Shown: positions 34,886 to 38,023 of the stretch, piece by piece
Numbering within the stretch: position 1 is the first letter of the stretch
How the letters are laid out: every line of letters begins with the position of its first letter
Origin: Rhodocyclales bacterium
GTDB lineage: Bacteria; Pseudomonadota; Gammaproteobacteria; Burkholderiales; Rhodocyclaceae
Assembly: GCA_016235805.1 (NCBI GenBank)
Contig: JACRIY010000014.1
Span: 1 to 38,023 of the forward strand
Direction: 5' to 3'
DNA: 38,023 nt
The notes under the pieces: generated by a model
What the model saw: only the letters and a program-made list of their open reading frames with translations
What the model was told of the DNA's origin: nothing
Database searches by the model: none
Translations under genes and position numbers: made by a program

Positions 34886-35938
34886 TTATTTCGGGCTTCC
34901 CGGCTGCTGGTCGAGTTGCTTCGGCGGACACTTTGGCGTCCGCGATGATTCACACGTAACAAAGCTACGCCGCCCTCGCATTTCACATCTTTCCTTCTCG
35001 CGCGCAGACAGCCCATTGCAGCGATTCGAATAGTAGTCTGCGTCGCACAACTGAAGTTCTAGCATCGCCTCATGGTCCTCCCGAACATACTTTGCGCCCG
35101 GATTGTCGGGATGTCTTGGGTCCCTGCACGGCTTGTGGTCGCAAGCGCGTGATGCCTCCCTATAGGAGCGCCACGCGCTTGAAGCCTGCTGCTCGTACCT
35201 CGGCATACATCCATACGAGTTTGGGTTGACTACCTTTGCTATGAATGTTCTGGGCGACCTTTCATAGTCTCCAAGTGGAGGGCACAAATACTCTGGTTTG
35301 GCTACTCCGGAAATGCTTTTGAAAAATTCAGAACGCCGCGCAAGTTCCTTTCCAGTATCCGCATATCGAATTGAGATAACGCGGCCAAAGAGTCCCTGAC
35401 TCTCCTCCTCCGGGGTTGTGAGGCCGCGATATATCACATGAACTGTTGCATTCGATACGGTTTGGTAGGTTGTGTCCCATGTATGTGTGCTGAAGCGACC
35501 AACTGGGTACTTATCGGGATTGGGAGCACTTCCTACCTCCGGAATTCTTCCCCCATATACAGGCTTCGCGGGCTCCAGTGCGTCAAACTCGACGGAATGA
35601 AGTCCGAATCGCAGGTACTCCAGATTTGTTATAGCGTTTGAGATAAGGCCAAGAGTATCAATCCCCCCCCGCAAGTTCATCGTCGGATGACCCCGGCCGC
35701 TCTCAGATATCCACTTCACTGAGACAACACCGTCAATCGTTTCTGAAATGCTTTCACCAGCTACGGTCTCACATTTCTCCTTCCACCAAGCGGCCACATC
35801 GACAATTTGAGGCGATGCAACCGCTTGAATCTGTTCTGCAGCAACCATAGGCGTGAGTGCAGAGAAGGTCATAAGCAGGAGTACCGAGAACAACGCATTG
35901 GATAAAGTGCGCGTGATCTGAGTCGTCAAAGCGTTCAT
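34886..35938 (-). CDS. Cassette gene: secreted cysteine-containing protein
   Basis: A 350-residue protein with a signal peptide (LFSVLLLMTFSALTPMVAA, likely cut before EQ), so periplasmic or exported. The middle (VDVAAWWKEKCETVAGESIS, VIYRGLTTPEEESQ) has no family I recognise. The C-terminal third is rich in Cys and charged residues (ACDHKPCRDPRHPD, LCDADYYSNRCNG, KERCEMRGRRSFVTC), probably disulfide-bonded. Eight consecutive G residues in the coding strand (C8 at about 35663-35670 on the + strand) could slip. It is the longest cassette gene here. Its start is 46 bp after attC 5. Confidence 0.7.
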   Translation of the reverse strand: MNALTTQITRTLSNALFSVLLLMTFSALTPMVAAEQIQAVASPQIVDVAAWWKEKCETVAGESISETIDGVVSVKWISESGRGHPTMNLRGGIDTLGLISNAITNLEYLRFGLHSVEFDALEPAKPVYGGRIPEVGSAPNPDKYPVGRFSTHTWDTTYQTVSNATVHVIYRGLTTPEEESQGLFGRVISIRYADTGKELARRSEFFKSISGVAKPEYLCPPLGDYERSPRTFIAKVVNPNSYGCMPRYEQQASSAWRSYREASRACDHKPCRDPRHPDNPGAKYVREDHEAMLELQLCDADYYSNRCNGLSAREKERCEMRGRRSFVTCESSRTPKCPPKQLDQQPGSPK

Positions 35939-35983
35939 GTGGGAGTCATTTGGCCTAGATAGTGCCTGCTTCAGGTCTGAGAG

Positions 35984-36054
35984 GGATAACGTTGAAGGTA
36001 ACCGGCGCTGCGCGGCTTCATCGCGCAGCGTCCGTGTTGACCGACGGGTTAGAC
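35984..36054 (-). other. attC site 5
   Basis: A 71-bp site bounded by GGATAAC and GTTAGAC; nearly identical to attC 6 throughout. The cassette gene to the right ends inside it at TGA 36018-36020. Confidence 0.88.
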
Positions 36055-36614
36055 CGCCGATGGCTCGACGAATTGAGCTTGCTGCGCTCTACGGCTAGCA
36101 AGGACCGATATTTGATAAATTGATAGAGGGCGATGAGTAAAGCAACAAAGACAACGAAGTATTTGATGTTGTATCGCTTGTAGTCAAACTGCTTTTCAAA
36201 TAAGTCTTTTTCAACACTGTAAATTCCCTGCTCTCGATACCCTTCGGCGCGAACGGTATGCAAAATCAAGTCCCACTGCAGAACGCCAAACGTGGGGTGA
36301 AACCAGACGGTTCCCGTCGCGCCGTGGGAAGGGGTGAAGAATCCAAAGCACGACAAGCGTTCTGTCGGGAGCCCGCAATAAACCCGATGTCGTCCGTCCG
36401 CATTGACAATGAAGTAAGCCGCAGGTCTCTTGAATGACCACTCGCCAACGACCTCAACCGTTCCCGTGAGCACAGTTGCCTCTTCCAGCGCAGGAAAGGG
36501 AACAAACAGCCTGAGGAATACAGGCGTCAGTTGGACAGCGTATCCGCAAGCTATCAGCACACTGAAAATTGCAGCTACTAGATAGGTAGTCGATCCAGGC
36601 TTCTTAAATTCCAT
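36018..36614 (-). CDS. Cassette gene: two-helix membrane protein
   Basis: A 198-residue protein with membrane segments near both ends (about 10-30, YLVAAIFSVLIACGYAVQL, and 152-172, YFVVFVALLIALYQFIKY) around a soluble domain of about 115 residues (TGTVEVVGEWSFKRPAAYF, GTVWFHPTFGVLQWDL). Both ends probably face the cytoplasm. No family recognised. ATG at 36614 lies 26 bp after attC 6; the frame runs into attC 5, which supplies the tail NPSVNTDAAR. Confidence 0.68.
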   Translation of the reverse strand: MEFKKPGSTTYLVAAIFSVLIACGYAVQLTPVFLRLFVPFPALEEATVLTGTVEVVGEWSFKRPAAYFIVNADGRHRVYCGLPTERLSCFGFFTPSHGATGTVWFHPTFGVLQWDLILHTVRAEGYREQGIYSVEKDLFEKQFDYKRYNIKYFVVFVALLIALYQFIKYRSLLAVERSKLNSSSHRRSNPSVNTDAAR

Positions 36615-36640
36615 ATCGGCGTCGCCAAAGGATTGGGGCG

Positions 36641-36711
36641 GTCTAACGTTGAAGGTAACCGGCGCTGCGCGGCTTCATCGCGCAGCGTCCGTGTTGACCG
36701 ACGGGTTAGCC
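36641..36711 (-). other. attC site 6
   Basis: A 71-bp site bounded by GTCTAAC and GTTAGCC. The stop codon (TAA, 36706-36708) of the next cassette gene lies within its boundary heptamer. Confidence 0.88.
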
Positions 36712-37278
36712 ATCAGCGGGCGCCTCCTGAGTAACGGACTCGCCATAGGTTGCAGCACACCGTACGCCGTGCATTAGATTCTCGAGTTCCGAGACAAGTG
36801 CCCGTTGATTCTCTGTTGCGGCGTTCAGTGAAACCATGTTGATCGCCATGCCGTCGTTGTACTCCTTCCGCCGTCGGTCTACCTCAGCGTTCGCGGAATC
36901 CAGCAATGCAGCGAGACCGCTGAGATGGGCAGTGACCTTCATTACTTCGGCTTGTTCCGCAATGGTCTCGCTCGTTGCCTCCTGGGCCGAGGCGGCTCTT
37001 TGCAGTTCCGCTCTTGTAAGTTCCAATTCCTCTCGCTGATACGAGAGTTCCTGCCGTTGAAGTAGTAATGTTGCGATGACTCCCGCAAATGCCAGACCGG
37101 AAAAGAGCGCGTTTAGAGCACCGTACGAGTCGCCGAACAGACCTCGTTGTTGCGGGTCTTCGATCACAACTTTGAGGACGAATGGAACCACAATCCACAA
37201 AAGCACGATAGCGGAAAATACCGCTATTACCAGTAGGCGCGATGGACTGGATGGTCGCGAAGGTGATGAAGGTGACAT
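36706..37278 (-). CDS. Cassette gene: membrane protein with coiled coil
   Basis: A 190-residue protein from ATG 37278. Two membrane segments (about 14-36, LLVIAVFSAIVLLWIVVPFV, and 52-72, LNALFSGLAFAGVIATLLLQ) are followed at once by a coiled coil (QRQELSYQREELELTRAELQ) and a helical cytoplasmic tail. This layout recurs in unnamed proteins from phage and defence-rich regions, but no function is established. The TAA stop sits in the attC 6 boundary. The frame is open upstream through attC 7 to a TTG at 37395 that overlaps the previous gene's stop, so a fused longer form is possible. Confidence 0.68.
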   Translation of the reverse strand: MSPSSPSRPSSPSRLLVIAVFSAIVLLWIVVPFVLKVVIEDPQQRGLFGDSYGALNALFSGLAFAGVIATLLLQRQELSYQREELELTRAELQRAASAQEATSETIAEQAEVMKVTAHLSGLAALLDSANAEVDRRRKEYNDGMAINMVSLNAATENQRALVSELENLMHGVRCAATYGESVTQEAPADG

Positions 37279-37299
37279 GGCGATTGGTAGTCTGGTGAT

Positions 37300-37370
37300 G
37301 GCTAACGTCTGACATAACCGGCGCTGCGCGGCTTCATCGCGCAGCGTCCGTGTTGATGGATGGGTTGGGC
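37300..37370 (-). other. attC site 7
   Basis: A 71-bp site bounded by GGCTAAC and GTTGGGC with the shared arms; differs from attC 3 at only a few positions. Confidence 0.88.
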
Positions 37371-37391
37371 CATGCTCTCTTGACGCATCAA

Positions 37392-37841
37392 TCAATCCTC
37401 AAGGCCGGGCAGATCAAATTGGACGTTGACGGCGGCGAAACGTTCACCGTTGAAAAACTGGCCCACTGCACGAAACGCCTCCCGGATCAAATCAAGCACC
37501 TCGTCGCGCCGTGCCTGGAAGATATCGGGCAGTTGCAGGCGATGCACTCGCCAGTTCATCTCCGGGCCGCTGGGAGGGCAGGACGTGGGCAGCGGATTGG
37601 CGTACACGCCGATCACATGGTCATGCCAGAAAAGCGCGAAGCCGTCGGTTTCGGTCGTGCCGTCATAGGGTCCACTGGCGCCACCTACGCGCGAAACAAT
37701 CGCCATCCGGGCGTTGCGCTCATGGTCTGCGACCCATTTACTTGAAAGGGGGTAATACCTGTCCTTGGCATAGGCGGAATAGCGCGACAACACGCCATTG
37801 GTCACAACGTCTTCGGGGATGTGTTCAACGGTAAAGGGCAT
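37392..37841 (-). CDS. Cassette gene: hypothetical soluble protein
   Basis: A 149-residue protein from ATG 37841 (MPFTVEHIPEDVVTNGVLSR) without signal peptide or membrane segment. Mixed alpha/beta composition, with SKWVADHERNARMAIVSRVG, FALFWHDHVIGVYANPLP and a C-terminal helix LDLIREAFRAVGQFF. No family recognised. GAGG lies 14 bp before the start, 43 bp after attC 8. The stop is 21 bp before attC 7. Confidence 0.65.
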   Translation of the reverse strand: MPFTVEHIPEDVVTNGVLSRYSAYAKDRYYPLSSKWVADHERNARMAIVSRVGGASGPYDGTTETDGFALFWHDHVIGVYANPLPTSCPPSGPEMNWRVHRLQLPDIFQARRDEVLDLIREAFRAVGQFFNGERFAAVNVQFDLPGLED

Positions 37842-37883
37842 GACTACTATTGATCCTCAGGGACAGTCGCGCCAAATAGCAGG

Positions 37884-37953
37884 GCCCAACGTTCAAAGTA
37901 ACAGGCGCTGCGCAGTTTCATCGCGCAGCGTCCTGTTGACTGCCGGGTTGGGC
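37884..37953 (-). other. attC site 8
   Basis: A 70-bp site bounded by GCCCAAC and GTTGGGC, a perfect heptamer pair; arms GGCGCTGCGCAG and CGCGCAGCGTCC. Confidence 0.88.
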
Positions 37954-38022
37954 CGCATTTTTAATGACAGCGCGACAGAACTCCTTAGCGACAGAGGGAC
38001 ATTTTGTCTTTGCGTTACCGAC
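37918..38022 (-). CDS. Cassette gene, 3' end only (5' part outside window)
   Basis: The last 34 codons of a frame that enters from the right. It reads VGNAKTKCPSVAKEFCRAVI, then KNAAQPGSQQDAAR, and ends at TGA inside attC 8. This is the stop position used by two other cassette genes, which supports it. Nothing can be said of its function. Confidence 0.4.
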   Translation of the reverse strand, partial: VGNAKTKCPSVAKEFCRAVIKNAAQPGSQQDAAR

Positions 38023-38023
38023 G

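Larger units (their letters stand above)
32377..38023 (-). mobile_element. Distal part of a chromosomal integron cassette array
   Basis: Eight closely related ~70-bp attC sites at 0.4-1.2 kb spacing separate genes that all read leftward. On the minus strand each unit reads GTTRRRY-like junction, short leader, gene, attC, the standard cassette order. GC content falls compared with the rest of the window. The integrase gene and attI are not present and should lie to the right of 38023. The leftmost unit, the TumE-TumA pair, lacks an attC on its left, so it marks the distal end. Confidence 0.85.

Noticed and set aside
33068..37953. CRISPR array, because a ~70-bp sequence recurs eight times
   Set aside because: Intervals are 0.4-1.2 kb and hold whole genes; the repeats are imperfect palindromes with integron core heptamers.

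Overview
The window is a GC-rich, densely packed bacterial chromosome segment. Gene content suggests a metabolically versatile betaproteobacterium, possibly Rhodocyclales-like: fatty-acid oxidation, tartrate use, many c-di-GMP proteins, a bacteriohemerythrin and a cassette array. The taxonomic label is inference only. From about 33 kb to the right end the sequence is visibly poorer in GC and organised as integron gene cassettes.

Layout. (1) 1-5.2 kb, + strand: a beta-oxidation operon of fadE (3' part), a thiolase, a MaoC-like hydratase and a FadJ-like bifunctional enzyme. (2) 5.2-8.3 kb: a possible remnant of another gene, an M13 zinc metallopeptidase, and a convergent Tat-exported 4Fe-4S protein whose frame is interrupted by a TGA exactly where a cluster cysteine is expected. 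(3) 8.4-14.5 kb: a tartrate cluster on the minus strand (dctP, tartrate dehydrogenase, ttdA, ttdB, a DUF1330 protein, an AEC permease), divergent from a LysR regulator. (4) 14.7-20 kb, + strand: a YciA thioesterase, a full phosphorelay hybrid histidine kinase and a FapA/DUF342 protein. (5) 20-26.3 kb, minus strand: a tightly coupled operon of Hpt, REC-PAS-GGDEF-EAL, HDOD-REC-GGDEF, class II-like sirtuin and EamA permease, with ATGA overlaps at three junctions. (6) 26.5-32.2 kb: metK, a zinc alcohol dehydrogenase, an NlpC/P60 lipoprotein, a structured non-coding stretch with two terminators and a 35-bp tandem repeat, a PAS-GGDEF-EAL protein with a degenerate GGDQF site, and a bacteriohemerythrin. 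(7) 32.4-38.0 kb: the distal end of a probable chromosomal integron. Eight ~70-bp attC sites separate seven complete cassettes and one partial one, all oriented leftward. The array ends in a TumE-TumA-like toxin-antitoxin pair with no attC of its own. The integrase and attI are not in the window; cassette orientation predicts them to the right.

Two features cut across the regions. An unnamed dispersed repeat (short ~25 bp and long ~47 bp forms) occurs at least eight times, both between genes and inside genes. In fadE, fadJ and the NlpC gene it is read in the same frame (VGA...GDTA), and an inverted pair appears to have made the SIR2 C-terminus and the EamA N-terminus. In the integron, the attC sequence itself encodes protein ends: three cassette frames run into attC and stop at the same TGA, giving a shared DAAR tail.
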